Shown: one piece after another, positions 25,676 through 34,233 of the stretch
Layout: the number at the start of each line of letters is the position of its first letter
How positions within the stretch are numbered: the stretch's first letter is position 1
Assembly: GCF_014191355.1 (NCBI RefSeq)
Contig: NZ_JACHWM010000014.1
Coordinates: 124,001 to 188,000 of the forward strand
DNA: 64,000 nucleotides
Reading direction: 5' to 3'
DNA from: Methylobacterium sp. R2-1
GTDB taxonomy: Bacteria; Pseudomonadota; Alphaproteobacteria; Rhizobiales; Beijerinckiaceae
Translations under genes and position numbers: made by a program
Notes under the pieces: generated by a model
What the model was told of the DNA's origin: nothing
What the model saw: the letters and a program-made list of their open reading frames with translations, nothing else
Databases searched by the model: none

Positions 25676-26281
25676 ATGCTGAGCACAGCGTCGAATGCGC
25701 CCGTCGTCGAGGAGCGCCCCCTGGAAAAGGCATTGGGTCATCAAGTGCGCCTGCTGCGGCGGGAGCGCGATCTCTCGGTGGCCGATCTCGGCAGCGCAGC
25801 CGGCATCTCGCCCGGCATGATCTCGAAGATCGAGAACGGCGCGATCTCGCCCTCGCTCGCCTCGATCAACGCCATCGCCTCGGCGCTCAATGTGCCGATC
25901 ACCGCCCTCTTCGCCGCTTTCGAGGAGACCCGCGACTGCAGCCACGTGAAGCGCGGCCAGGGCGTGCCGATCGAGCGACGCGGCACCAAGGTCGGGCATC
26001 TCTACGAACTTCTGGGGGCCGGCATCCGCGGCGATGTGGTGGTCGAGCCCTACCTCATCACCCTGCAGGACGAGGCCGAAGCCTATACGAGCTTCCGCCA
26101 CACCGGCACGGAGTTCATCTACATGCTGACCGGGGAGGTGATCTATCACCACTCGGGCCAGGACTATCACCTAGAGCCGGGTGACGCGCTGATGTTCGAT
26201 TCGAACGGCTTGCACGGCCCGGCCAAACTGCTCAAGACGCCAATGACCTACCTATCGGTGATCGTCTACCCGAGGGCATGA
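25676..26281 (+). CDS. XRE-family regulator with C-terminal cupin
   Basis: 201 residues. An HTH_XRE domain is at about residues 20-75 (LGHQVRLLRRERDLSVADLG, SAAGISPGMISKIENGAISP) and a cupin at about 120-195 (FIYMLTGEVIYHHSGQDYHL and EPGDALMFDSNGLHGP). This architecture senses a small ligand through the cupin; characterised relatives control amino-acid, polyamine or phosphonate genes. The metal-binding histidines of the cupin are partly kept (YHHSG, LHGP). The ATG at 25676 follows AGGGA; the longer frame from 25607 seems untranslated. No adjacent target is obvious. Confidence 0.88.
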   Translation: MLSTASNAPVVEERPLEKALGHQVRLLRRERDLSVADLGSAAGISPGMISKIENGAISPSLASINAIASALNVPITALFAAFEETRDCSHVKRGQGVPIERRGTKVGHLYELLGAGIRGDVVVEPYLITLQDEAEAYTSFRHTGTEFIYMLTGEVIYHHSGQDYHLEPGDALMFDSNGLHGPAKLLKTPMTYLSVIVYPRA

Positions 26282-26353
26282 GCGCGGCGCTCGGTAACGA
26301 TCCGTTCACCATGACCTGCGAGGCATCGTACGACAGGGCGGGAGAGTGACGCG

Positions 26354-26710
26354 ATGACGGCCGGTTGGCAGCGGGTGCTCGGCATCCTCCTCGCCCTTGG
26401 CTGCTTCCTCGGGTCGCCTGCCCTCTCCGCCGACCTGCCGGTGTTCGAGCCGGGTTCTCCCGCCATGCCGCCGGCCCCGCGCTTCTTCCCCCGCGGCGAC
26501 GGGGACGCCCTCGCCGACGCGCCGATCCGCCCCCTCCCCCGGCGTCTCGTCGGCTGCGCCCCGCGCGTCGCCCCGGTGCCGACCAACGCACCGAGCGATC
26601 CGAGCTATGTCGGCTCGGAATACGGCCTCGGCAAACCGAGCTATTACGGCTTCCGGCCGGGGCTCGGCTACGACGACCCCTTCGACCGGCCCCTGCGCTA
26701 CTGCCCCTGA
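26354..26710 (+). CDS. Small exported protein of unknown function
   Basis: 118 residues. Signal peptide (VLGILLALGCFLGSPALSA), then a Pro-rich, low-complexity mature part with repeated aromatic motifs near the end (PSYVGSEYGLGKPSYYGFRP, GLGYDDPFDRPLRYC) and two cysteines. GGGAGAG lies upstream of the ATG. No family was recognised. Confidence 0.7.
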   Translation: MTAGWQRVLGILLALGCFLGSPALSADLPVFEPGSPAMPPAPRFFPRGDGDALADAPIRPLPRRLVGCAPRVAPVPTNAPSDPSYVGSEYGLGKPSYYGFRPGLGYDDPFDRPLRYCP

Positions 26711-26787
26711 CATGGAGTCGGAACGCTGGCATCCCGCGGCGGCGGCGCTTACCTGTGCGGCGCGATATCCCAGTTCCGAGCCGCTCC

Positions 26788-27645
26788 ATGTCCGACACGA
26801 CTCTCCGCTTCGACAGCCTTGAGGCCCTGCGCGCGCGGATCGATGCGTGGCACTCGGGCGGCGACCGGATCGTGCTGGTGCCGACCATGGGCGCGCTGCA
26901 TACGGGCCACCTCGCTCTGGTGGCGCACGCCAAGGCGATCGGCCGGCGGGCGGTCGTCAGCATTTTCGTGAACCCGACCCAGTTCGGCCCGAACGAGGAT
27001 TTCTCGCGTTACCCGCGCGACACCGAGGCCGACCTGGCGCTGCTCTCCCGGGCCGGCGCCGACGCGGCGTGGCTCCCCTCGGTCGAGACCATGTACCCGA
27101 CCGGCTTCTCGACGCGCATCGAGCCCGGCCCGGCGGCGGAGGGTTTGTGCGGCACCTTCCGGCCCGGCCACTTCTCCGGCGTCGCCACCGTCGTGACCAA
27201 GCTGATCAACCAGGTGCGGCCCGATATCGCCCTGTTCGGCGAAAAGGATTTCCAGCAGTTGCAGGTGATCCGCTCGGTCGTCCGCGACCTCGACATGGCG
27301 GTGGCCATCGAAGGCGTGCCGACCCTGCGCGAGGTGGACGGCCTCGCCCTCTCCTCCCGCAACCGCTACCTCGAACCGCGCGAGCGCGCGATTGCGCCCC
27401 GTCTGCATGCCGTGCTCGCCGACATGGCCGAGCGCCTCTCTCGCGGCGCCGAGGCGGCTCCGCTGATTGCTGACGGCATGGCGGCGCTGGAGGCGGCGGG
27501 CTTCGGCCCGGTCCAGTATCTTGAAGTGCGCGATGCGCAGTCGCTCGTGCCCGTGGCCAGAGCCGAGCGCGAGGCGCGGGTGCTGGTGGCGGCCTATCTC
27601 GGCAACACGCGGCTCATCGACAACGTGGCGGTTGTGCCGGTCTGA
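26788..27645 (+). CDS. panC: Pantothenate synthetase (pantoate-beta-alanine ligase)
   Basis: 285 residues. It joins pantoate and beta-alanine with ATP, via pantoyl-adenylate, to give pantothenate for coenzyme A. Family marks are VLVPTMGALHTGHLALV (HIGH-type nucleotide loop), SIFVNPTQFGPNEDFSRYPR, LCGTFRPGHFSGVATVVTKL, ALFGEKDFQQL and REVDGLALSSRNRYL. Cytoplasmic. panB is not adjacent. The ATG at 26788 is preferred; the frame is open upstream through the preceding small gene. Confidence 0.95.
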   Translation: MSDTTLRFDSLEALRARIDAWHSGGDRIVLVPTMGALHTGHLALVAHAKAIGRRAVVSIFVNPTQFGPNEDFSRYPRDTEADLALLSRAGADAAWLPSVETMYPTGFSTRIEPGPAAEGLCGTFRPGHFSGVATVVTKLINQVRPDIALFGEKDFQQLQVIRSVVRDLDMAVAIEGVPTLREVDGLALSSRNRYLEPRERAIAPRLHAVLADMAERLSRGAEAAPLIADGMAALEAAGFGPVQYLEVRDAQSLVPVARAEREARVLVAAYLGNTRLIDNVAVVPV

Positions 27646-27747
27646 GGCAGGCCGGGCACAGAAATCGCCTTCATCGCGAGCGTGAGCGCAGCAATCAACT
27701 GCGCGCCCTCTCGAGAGCCGTCAGCAGACCGGGCTGCTTCGGCCTGG

Positions 27748-27790
27748 CCCCGCGATGACGGGGAGTGTCACGCTCACCGTCATCGCGGGG
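27748..27790. repeat. Short palindrome between panC and cysI
   Basis: 14-bp arms CCCCGCGATGACGG / CCGTCATCGCGGGG around a 15-base loop. It lies between convergent genes and may serve as a terminator for both. Confidence 0.7.
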
Positions 27791-27803
27791 AGAACCCGAG
27801 CCG

Positions 27804-29642
27804 TCAGGCCCCCCGCAGCGGCCCCGTCCGCTCGTGGAAGTCCGGGCCGTTGCCCGTCTTGGCCACGAAGCCCGCGCGGATCACGAAGTCGCCGAAATGC
27901 TCGCCCGGCTGCCGATCCTTGGCATAGGCGGCGAACAGCGGCTCCAGGGTGTCCTTGATCTCGCTGGCGGGCACGTCCTCCCGATAGAGCTTGCTCAGCC
28001 GGGAGCCATCGAAGGCGGCGCCAAGATAGAGGTGGTAGCGCTCGGGCCCGCGGCCGACGAGGCCGATCTCCGAGATGAAGGGCCGGGCGCAGCCGTTGGG
28101 ACAGCCCGTCGACCGGATCGTGATCTCCTCGTCCTGCAGTCCGTGGCGGGCGAGGCTCTCCTCCAGTTCGGTGAGGAGGTCGGGCAGGTAGCGCTCGCTC
28201 TCAGCCAGCGCCAACCCGCAGGTCGGCAGCGCCACGCAGGCGAGCGAGCTGCGGCGGATTGCCGAGGCGCCCTTGGTCAGGCCGTACTCGTCGACCAGTG
28301 CGTCGATCTCGGCGCGTTTGCCGGCCGGCACATTCGCGATGATGACGTTCTGGTTGCCGGTGAGGCGGAAATCGCCCTCGTGCACCTCGGCGATGCGGCG
28401 CAGGCCAGAGAGGAATTGCGGTCCGCCGTCGATGTCCTTGATCCGCCCCGACGGCACGTAGAGCGTCAGGTGGTAACGCCCATCATCGCCCTCGACCCAG
28501 CCGTAACGGTCGCCGTTTCCGTCGAAGGTGAAGGGCTTCGGCTCACCGAGCTTCTTGCCGATGCGCTTCTCGACCTCCGCCCGGAACGCATCGAGGCCGA
28601 AGCGCTCGATCGTGTACTTGAGGCGGGCATTCTTGCGGTTCTTGCGGTTGCCCCAGTCACGCTGGACCGTCATCACGGCCTCGGCCGCCTTCAGCGCATC
28701 CTCGGGCTTCACGAAGCCCAGCACGTCGGCGGTGCGCGGAAACGTGTCGGTTTCGCCGTGGGTCATGCCCATGCCGCCGCCGACGGTCACGTTCCAGCCC
28801 GTGACCCGGTTCTTCTTGTCGAGGATGGCGATGAAGCCGAGATCGTGGGCGAAGATGTCGACCTCATTCGAGGGCGGCACCGCAACCACGGTCTTGAACT
28901 TCCGCGGCAGGTAGGTCTTGCCGTAGACGGGCTCGACCTCCGCCGCGTCCTCGCCGCCGACCACGCGCTCGCCGTCGAGCCAGATCTCGCGCCACGCGCC
29001 GGTCTTCGGCAGCAGGGTGTCGGAGATGTCCTTGGCGAGCTGGAGCGCGACCTTGTGGGCACCGGCCTGGGCCGGATTGGTCGCCGCCATGACGTTGCGG
29101 TTCACGTCGCCGCAGGCGGCGATGGTGTCGAGCAGCGCCGAATCGATTGCCGCCATGGTGCGCTTGAGGTTCGACTTGATGACGCCATGATATTGGAAGG
29201 TCTGGCGCGTGGTCGCGCGCAGGGCATTTCCGGCGTAGGTCGTGGCGATGTTGTCGAGGATCAGCCACTGCTTGGGCGTCACGACGCCGCCCGCGATGCG
29301 CAGGCGGATCATGAAGCTGTAGGCCTTCTCGAGCTTCTTCTTGGTGCGCTCCGCCCGGATGTCCCGGTCGTCCTGCATGTACATGCCGTGGAACTTGACG
29401 AGCTGGCCGTCGTCCTCGGAGATCGCGCCGGTGGCATGCTTCAAAAGCCCGTCGGCGAGCCCACCGCGCAGGTAGCCGCTGGCGATCTTCAGGTGCTCGT
29501 TATGCGCGAGCCCGGCGGCCCGCGCGGCCTCGGCCTCCGTGATCGGACCATCGGTCGGCGGCGTCTCGTAGCGGCGCGCGCCGATGCCGGGCGTGTCCAC
29601 GGCGGGGCCGTCAGGGGTGTCGATCGGCTTGTGGTCGTCCAT
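27804..29642 (-). CDS. cysI: Assimilatory sulfite reductase, hemoprotein subunit
   Basis: 612 residues. It reduces sulfite to sulfide in six one-electron-pair steps on a siroheme-[4Fe-4S] centre, taking electrons from the CysJ flavoprotein. Two ferredoxin-like half-domains with substrate arginines are seen (MYMQDDRDIRAERTKKKLEK, RATTRQTFQYHGVIKSNLKR), and the cluster cysteines fall in CVALPTCGLALAESERYLPD and STGCPNGCARPFISEIGLVG. Length fits the bacterial CysI family (about 570-620). ATG at 29642 has GGAAC about 8 bases upstream; a GTG at 29660 is possible. cysJ lies upstream on the same strand, 206 bp away, with a palindromic repeat between. Confidence 0.95.
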   Translation of the reverse strand: MDDHKPIDTPDGPAVDTPGIGARRYETPPTDGPITEAEAARAAGLAHNEHLKIASGYLRGGLADGLLKHATGAISEDDGQLVKFHGMYMQDDRDIRAERTKKKLEKAYSFMIRLRIAGGVVTPKQWLILDNIATTYAGNALRATTRQTFQYHGVIKSNLKRTMAAIDSALLDTIAACGDVNRNVMAATNPAQAGAHKVALQLAKDISDTLLPKTGAWREIWLDGERVVGGEDAAEVEPVYGKTYLPRKFKTVVAVPPSNEVDIFAHDLGFIAILDKKNRVTGWNVTVGGGMGMTHGETDTFPRTADVLGFVKPEDALKAAEAVMTVQRDWGNRKNRKNARLKYTIERFGLDAFRAEVEKRIGKKLGEPKPFTFDGNGDRYGWVEGDDGRYHLTLYVPSGRIKDIDGGPQFLSGLRRIAEVHEGDFRLTGNQNVIIANVPAGKRAEIDALVDEYGLTKGASAIRRSSLACVALPTCGLALAESERYLPDLLTELEESLARHGLQDEEITIRSTGCPNGCARPFISEIGLVGRGPERYHLYLGAAFDGSRLSKLYREDVPASEIKDTLEPLFAAYAKDRQPGEHFGDFVIRAGFVAKTGNGPDFHERTGPLRGA

Positions 29643-29664
29643 GGCGGTGTTCCGTTTCACACTC

Positions 29665-29847
29665 AGCCTTCCCCTCGCTGCGGGGGAGGGTGGCCCTCGC
29701 GTCAGCGAGGGTCGGGAGAGGGGAGCGCCCTGTCCGGAAAAGTCTCGACAGCACGGGCTGCACCACCTTCGGCGCCGTCACGCTGCCTCTCTCCCGCCTC
29801 GCTGCGCTCGGCACCCTCCCCCGCAGAGGGGGGAGGTGCGGGTGAAC
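29665..29847. repeat. GC-rich palindromic repeat between cysJ and cysI
   Basis: Inverted pieces such as CCCCTCGCTGCGGGGGAGGGTG near the left and CACCCTCCCCCGCAGAGGGGGG near the right, with an inner CCCTCGCGTCAGCGAGGG stem. Similar short G/C-run palindromes occur at about 1576-1600, 35651-35670 and 49214-49332. It could form a strong structure in the cysJI transcript. Confidence 0.7.
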
Positions 29848-29848
29848 T

Positions 29849-31636
29849 TCAGTAAACGTCCTGCTGGTAGCGCTTGGTCCGCTCCAGCGAAGCGATATGC
29901 GCTTCCGCATCCGCGTGGCTCAGGCCCTTCACGCTCTCGAAGGCGCGCACCACTGCGGCGCGCACGTCCTTGGCCATGTTCTTGGCGTCGCCGCAGACGT
30001 AGAAATGCGCGCCGCCGTCGAGCCAGGCCACCACCTCGGCGGCGTTCTGGTCGATCCGGTCCTGCACGTAGATCTTCTCCGGCTGATCGCGGGAGAAGGC
30101 CACGTCGATCTTGGCCAGTGAGCCGTCCTCCAGCGCGTCCTGCCATTCGAGCTGGTACAGGAAGTCGTGGGTGAAGTGGCGGTCGCCGAAGAACAGCCAG
30201 GAGCGGCCGGGAGCCTCCGTGGCACGGCGCTCCTGCACGAAGGCGCGGAACGGCGCAACGCCGGTGCCGGGACCGACCATGATGATGTCGGTCGACGGGT
30301 CGGACGGCAGGCGGAAGTGCTTGTTGGGCTTCACCCGCACCCGCAGCTTGGCGCCGTTGGCGATGCGGTCGGCGACATGCACCGAGGCGACGCCGGAACG
30401 GGCGCGGCCGTGGGTCTCGTAGCGCACGGCGGCGATGGTGAGATGCACCTCGTCGCGAACCTCTTTTCGCGATGAGGCGATGGAATAGGCCCGCGGCGGC
30501 AGCGGCCGGGTCACGGTGTTGAGGTGCTCGGCGGTCAGCTTGGCAGGGAAGCGCTCGATCAGGTCGATCAGGTGGCGCCCCTCGATCCAGGCCTTCACCT
30601 CGCCGCTCTCCACGAATTTTTGGGCGTCCGCGTGGCCGGTGGCCTTGGCGAAGCGCTCGACCGTGGTGGGCGAGAGCGTGGTGATGTCGCGTTCGGCGAG
30701 CAGCGCCCGGCGAAGCCCCTCGTCGCCGGACAATCCCGTGGCGCGCAAAATCTCGTCCACGAGCTGCGGGTCGTTCTCCGGGAAGATCTCCAGCGAATCG
30801 CCGGGCTCGTAGGCCGGCGCCCCGTCCTCGAATTCGAGGGCGAGATGGATCGTCTCCTTATCGGAGCGCGAGGAGTTGAGGTTCACGTGGTCGATCACCT
30901 CGACGACGACCGGCTCGCGGCTGACTTCGCCGTCCTCGTCCTCGGCTCCGGCGCGGAAATCGACCGCCACGACGTTGTCGGCCGGGGCGTCCGTCGGCGC
31001 GAGCGCCTTGAGCGCGCCCTTGATCCACTCGGCGGCGGGCTTGTCGAAATCGAGATCGAGATCCGCGCGGTCGTAGGCGCGCTTGGCGCCGAGCGCCTCG
31101 AAGCGCGCGTCGAGCGCCTTACCGATGGCGCAGAACTCTGCGTAGCTCGTATCGCCAAGTGCGAGGACGCCGAACTCGACGCCTTCGAGCCGCGGCGCAG
31201 CATCGCCCATCAACTCACCGTAGGCGCGCACGGCACGAGCCGGCGGCTCACCTTCGCCCCAGGTTGCGACGATGGCGATCAGCTTGCCGGCCTTCGGCAA
31301 CGTGGCGAGATCGAGGTCGGCGAAGTCCACGATCTTCGGCTTGAAGCCCTGCTTGCGGGCGAGCTTGCCCACGTCGCCCGCGAGCTTTTCGGAATTACCC
31401 GATTCCGACGCGAACAGGATCGTCAAAGGCTCGGCGGCCTTCGGCGGGGCGGCCGGGGCGGCCGCCGCAGCAGCGGGCTGGCCGGCGGCCGCGTCGAGCC
31501 CGGCGAGGAAGCCGGTCAGCCACGCGCGCTGGATCGGCGTCGCCGCGCCGAGCGCCGCGTCGAGATGGGCCCGTTCCTGGTCTCCGAAGGGAGCCGTGCG
31601 GGGGAGAAGTGCTTGCCTGGACATCGTGGGTGCCAT
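29849..31636 (-). CDS. cysJ: Sulfite reductase [NADPH] flavoprotein subunit
   Basis: 595 residues. It passes electrons from NADPH through FAD and FMN to CysI. Domains in order: an Ala/Pro-rich N-terminus, a flavodoxin (FMN) domain at about residues 70-210 (LTILFASESGNSEKLAGDVG, LIAIVATWGEGEPPARA, LALGDTSYAEFC), a cytochrome P450 reductase-type FAD domain (PLPPRAYSIASSRKEV, HVADRIANGAKLRV) and the NADPH domain (IIMVGPGTGVAPFRAFVQER, WLFFGDRHFTHDFLYQ, YVCGDAKNMAKDV). It ends in DVY, as in other CysJ. Same direction as the Lrp gene upstream and cysI downstream. Confidence 0.94.
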   Translation of the reverse strand: MAPTMSRQALLPRTAPFGDQERAHLDAALGAATPIQRAWLTGFLAGLDAAAGQPAAAAAAPAAPPKAAEPLTILFASESGNSEKLAGDVGKLARKQGFKPKIVDFADLDLATLPKAGKLIAIVATWGEGEPPARAVRAYGELMGDAAPRLEGVEFGVLALGDTSYAEFCAIGKALDARFEALGAKRAYDRADLDLDFDKPAAEWIKGALKALAPTDAPADNVVAVDFRAGAEDEDGEVSREPVVVEVIDHVNLNSSRSDKETIHLALEFEDGAPAYEPGDSLEIFPENDPQLVDEILRATGLSGDEGLRRALLAERDITTLSPTTVERFAKATGHADAQKFVESGEVKAWIEGRHLIDLIERFPAKLTAEHLNTVTRPLPPRAYSIASSRKEVRDEVHLTIAAVRYETHGRARSGVASVHVADRIANGAKLRVRVKPNKHFRLPSDPSTDIIMVGPGTGVAPFRAFVQERRATEAPGRSWLFFGDRHFTHDFLYQLEWQDALEDGSLAKIDVAFSRDQPEKIYVQDRIDQNAAEVVAWLDGGAHFYVCGDAKNMAKDVRAAVVRAFESVKGLSHADAEAHIASLERTKRYQQDVY

Positions 31637-31703
31637 GTCGTCCGCCGGAGCGCCGCTGTCAACGTCGAAACGTCCGTTTTAAAGAACGCCCTGCAGAGAG
31701 AAG

Positions 31704-31742
31704 AGATTATTCGTTGCTGCGTCGCAAAAAGGAAGATTATTC
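31704..31742 (-). promoter_or_regulatory. Paired AGATTATTC direct repeats upstream of cysJ
   Basis: AGATTATTC at 31704-31712 and again at 31734-31742, 30 bp apart (about three helical turns), 68-106 bp upstream of the cysJ start. The second copy overlaps the end of the Lrp-type regulator gene. The spacing on one helix face would fit an oligomeric Lrp-type regulator; this is an inference. Confidence 0.4.
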
Positions 31743-32240
31743 TCCAACCACGGCCAGCCTCGGCTCGGCCCGCCCGCGCGGCGGGGGGGCCGGCAGCGGC
31801 AGGGCCGTCGTCGACTTCACCTTCTCCATGGCGAAGCGCGAGGTCACGTTCTTGAGAGGAAGGGTCGCGATCAGGTTCTTGTAGAACGTGTCGTAGGCCG
31901 CCATGTCGGCCACGACGACGCGCAGCATGTAATCGACGTCGCCGGCCATGCGGTAGAATTCAAGCACCTCCGGCATCGCCGAGATGCGGTCGGCGAATCG
32001 CTCGAGCCAGTCCTTGGAATGATCGGAAGTCTCGATGGAGACGAAGACGGTGAGCCCAAGCCCGAGTTTCACCGGATCGAGCACGGCCACGCGCCGGTCG
32101 ATCACGCCGTCGGCCTCGAGGCGCTGGATCCGCTTCCAGCAGGGCGTCTGAGACAGCCCGACCTGCTCGCCGATGGCGGCGATGGAGAGCGTGGCGTCCT
32201 TCTGCAGGAGCGCGAGGATCTTCAGGTCGATCGAGTCCAA
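31737..32240 (-). CDS. Lrp/AsnC-family regulator, DecR/YbaO-like
   Basis: 167 residues. N-terminal helix-turn-helix (DLKILALLQKDATLSIAAIG, GLSQTPCWKRIQRLEADGVI) and C-terminal ligand-binding RAM domain (GLGLTVFVSIETSDHSKDW, PEVLEFYRMAGDVDYMLRVV, SRFAMEKVKSTTALPL). The TPCWKRIQRLE and EFYRMAGDVDYMLRV segments recall DecR of E. coli, the cysteine-responsive activator of cysteine detoxification. Placed between cysJ and the divergent cysHDN operon, it is the natural candidate for regulating sulfur assimilation by cysteine, which is an inference. The C-terminal 20 residues form a Pro/Arg-rich tail not seen in short members. Confidence 0.9.
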   Translation of the reverse strand: MDSIDLKILALLQKDATLSIAAIGEQVGLSQTPCWKRIQRLEADGVIDRRVAVLDPVKLGLGLTVFVSIETSDHSKDWLERFADRISAMPEVLEFYRMAGDVDYMLRVVVADMAAYDTFYKNLIATLPLKNVTSRFAMEKVKSTTALPLPAPPPRGRAEPRLAVVGE

Positions 32241-32429
32241 GGGGGCCTCTCCGCAGTTGATGGCGAGGATGGTCTCTCGAGAGCGTCTCCCGCAGCGCCG
32301 GGCGACAGGCCCGATCGGGCGCCTCGTTGAGAAGATTCTTTTCTAAGCGGGCAACGATACGCCATCGGAACCCGTTGCCGTGTCATTCGCGCCGCAGCAG
32401 AGGATTGCGTGCGCAGCAGCTCCGGCGCC

Positions 32430-32458
32430 TTGACAGCGTTCGTTATAGCGAACATTTC
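32430..32458 (+). promoter_or_regulatory. Candidate cysH promoter with embedded palindromic operator
   Basis: TTGACA at 32430-32435 is a consensus -35. The 16-bp near-perfect palindrome GTTCGTTATAGCGAAC (32438-32453) fills the spacer, and CATTTC at 32453-32458 is a weak -10 at a 17-bp spacing. The cysH ATG is at 32495. A protein bound to the palindrome would block polymerase. Confidence 0.5.
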
Positions 32459-32494
32459 AGAGCTCCGACAAGCAGGCAATCCGATTTTACGCAC

Positions 32495-33304
32495 ATGACC
32501 GCTGCTCTCGTCCGAGCGGCCGGGGACCTCGCCAGGGATATGGCGGGGCTGGACCTCCGGGGGCGCATCCGCCTCGTCGAGGACCGCATCCCGGGCCGCC
32601 TCGTCTTCACCACCAGCCTCGGCATCGAGGATCAGGCGCTCACGCACGCGCTCGCTCTGAACAAGGGCCGCACCGAGATCGTGACGCTCGATACCGGCCG
32701 GCTCTTCCCCGAGACCTACGATGTCTGGACCGAGACCGAGGCCGCCTACGGCATTCGCATCCGCGCCTACGCGCCGGAGCGGAGGGCCGAGGAGGACTTC
32801 GTCGCGCGCGAGGGCATCAACGGCTTCCGGCACTCGGTCGCTGCGCGGCAGGCCTGCTGCGGCTTCCGCAAGGTCGAGCCATTAGGCCGCGCTCTCGACG
32901 GCGCGGCGGCGTGGTTCACAGGCCTGCGCGCCGGCCAGTCGGCTAATCGGGCCGACACGCCGTTGGCGGAGGCGGATGAGGGCCGCGGGCTGATCAAGGT
33001 CAACCCGCTCGCCGATTGGACGCGGGCGCAGATCGATGCCTTCGTTCTGGACAATTTCATCCCTTACAATGTCCTTCACGACCGCGGCTTCCCGTCGATC
33101 GGCTGCGCCCCCTGCACCCGCGCCGTGAAGATCGGCGAGGACGAGCGTGCCGGCCGCTGGTGGTGGGAGCAGGAATCCAAGAAGGAATGCGGCTTGCACC
33201 TGCACCGGCCGGAAGCGGACGTCGCGCCGGGCCAGGAAGCCGCCGCTTTCGAGGAGCCGGCCAGCGCCGCGACCTCACGCGAACACAGAAGGGAACTGGT
33301 CTGA
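32495..33304 (+). CDS. cysH: Adenylyl-sulfate (APS) reductase, iron-sulfur type
   Basis: 269 residues. It reduces APS (or PAPS) to sulfite with thioredoxin or glutaredoxin. It carries the four cysteines of the [4Fe-4S] form, as two pairs in RQACCGFRKVEPL and IGCAPCTRAVK, plus the catalytic cysteine in KKECGLHLH; this marks it as the assimilatory APS-using type rather than the cluster-free enteric PAPS reductase. Consistent with this, no cysC (APS kinase) domain is present on CysN. ATG at 32495 is used. Its stop overlaps the cysD start by one base (TGATG). Confidence 0.93.
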   Translation: MTAALVRAAGDLARDMAGLDLRGRIRLVEDRIPGRLVFTTSLGIEDQALTHALALNKGRTEIVTLDTGRLFPETYDVWTETEAAYGIRIRAYAPERRAEEDFVAREGINGFRHSVAARQACCGFRKVEPLGRALDGAAAWFTGLRAGQSANRADTPLAEADEGRGLIKVNPLADWTRAQIDAFVLDNFIPYNVLHDRGFPSIGCAPCTRAVKIGEDERAGRWWWEQESKKECGLHLHRPEADVAPGQEAAAFEEPASAATSREHRRELV

Positions 33305-34233
33305 TGAGCGCCGCCGTCGCCGCGCCCGCGCGCACCCGCCTGACGCATCTGCAGCGTCTCGAGGCCGAGAGCATCCACATCTTCCGGGAAGCGGTCGCCG
33401 AGGCCGAGAACCCGGTGATGCTCTACTCGATCGGCAAGGACTCATCCGTGCTGCTGCATCTGGCGCTGAAGGCCTTCGCGCCGGGGCGCCTGCCGTTCCC
33501 CCTGATGCACATCGACACCACCTGGAAGTTCCGCGAGATGATCGCCTTCCGCGACCAGCGCGCGAAGGAACTCGGCCTCGAGCTCATCGTGCACACCAAC
33601 CAGGAGGGGCTCGCCAAGGGCATCGGCCCGGTCAGCCACGGCTCGGAAGTGCATACCGACGTGATGAAGACGCAGGCGCTGCGGCAGGCGCTCGATAAGT
33701 ACAAGTTCGACGTGGCCTTCGGCGGGGCGCGGCGCGACGAGGAGGCGAGCCGCGCCAAGGAGCGCATCGTTTCACTTCGCAACGCGCAGCACCGCTGGGA
33801 TCCGAAGCGCCAGCGCGCCGAACCGTGGCACCTCTACAATTTCAAGAAGCGACGCGGGGAGTCCTTCCGCGTGTTCCCGCTCTCGAACTGGACCGAGCTC
33901 GATATCTGGCTCTATATCGAGCAGGAAAACATTCCGATCGTGCCGCTCTACTTCGCCGCCGAGCGGCCGGTGGTCGAGCGCGACGGCCAGCTCATCATGG
34001 TGGACGATGATCGTCTCCCGCTCGAAGCAGGCGAGACCCCGCAACTACGAAAAGTCCGGTTCCGCACGCTCGGTTGCTACCCACTGACCGGTGCGGTCGA
34101 GAGCCCGGCCGCGACCCTGCCGGAGATCATCGGCGAGACGCTGGCCGCCCGCACCTCGGAGCGTCAGGGCCGGGTCATCGACAAGGACGGCGCCGGCGCC
34201 ATGGAGCGCAAGAAGCAGGAGGGCTACTTCTGA
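33304..34233 (+). CDS. cysD: Sulfate adenylyltransferase subunit 2
   Basis: 309 residues, catalytic subunit of the CysDN ATP sulfurylase, which makes APS from sulfate and ATP. The PP-loop ATP-binding motif is MLYSIGKDSSVLLHLALKAF; other marks are LMHIDTTWKFREMI, FGGARRDEEASRAKER, WTELDIWLYIEQENIPIVPL and the C-terminal GYF. The gene overlaps cysH and cysN through TGATG junctions, so the three are translated from one message. Confidence 0.96.
   Translation: MSAAVAAPARTRLTHLQRLEAESIHIFREAVAEAENPVMLYSIGKDSSVLLHLALKAFAPGRLPFPLMHIDTTWKFREMIAFRDQRAKELGLELIVHTNQEGLAKGIGPVSHGSEVHTDVMKTQALRQALDKYKFDVAFGGARRDEEASRAKERIVSLRNAQHRWDPKRQRAEPWHLYNFKKRRGESFRVFPLSNWTELDIWLYIEQENIPIVPLYFAAERPVVERDGQLIMVDDDRLPLEAGETPQLRKVRFRTLGCYPLTGAVESPAATLPEIIGETLAARTSERQGRVIDKDGAGAMERKKQEGYF

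Noticed and set aside
27765..29855. A 696-codon plus-strand frame opposite cysI
   Set aside because: Antisense shadow of cysI; no recognisable motif or ribosome-binding site.
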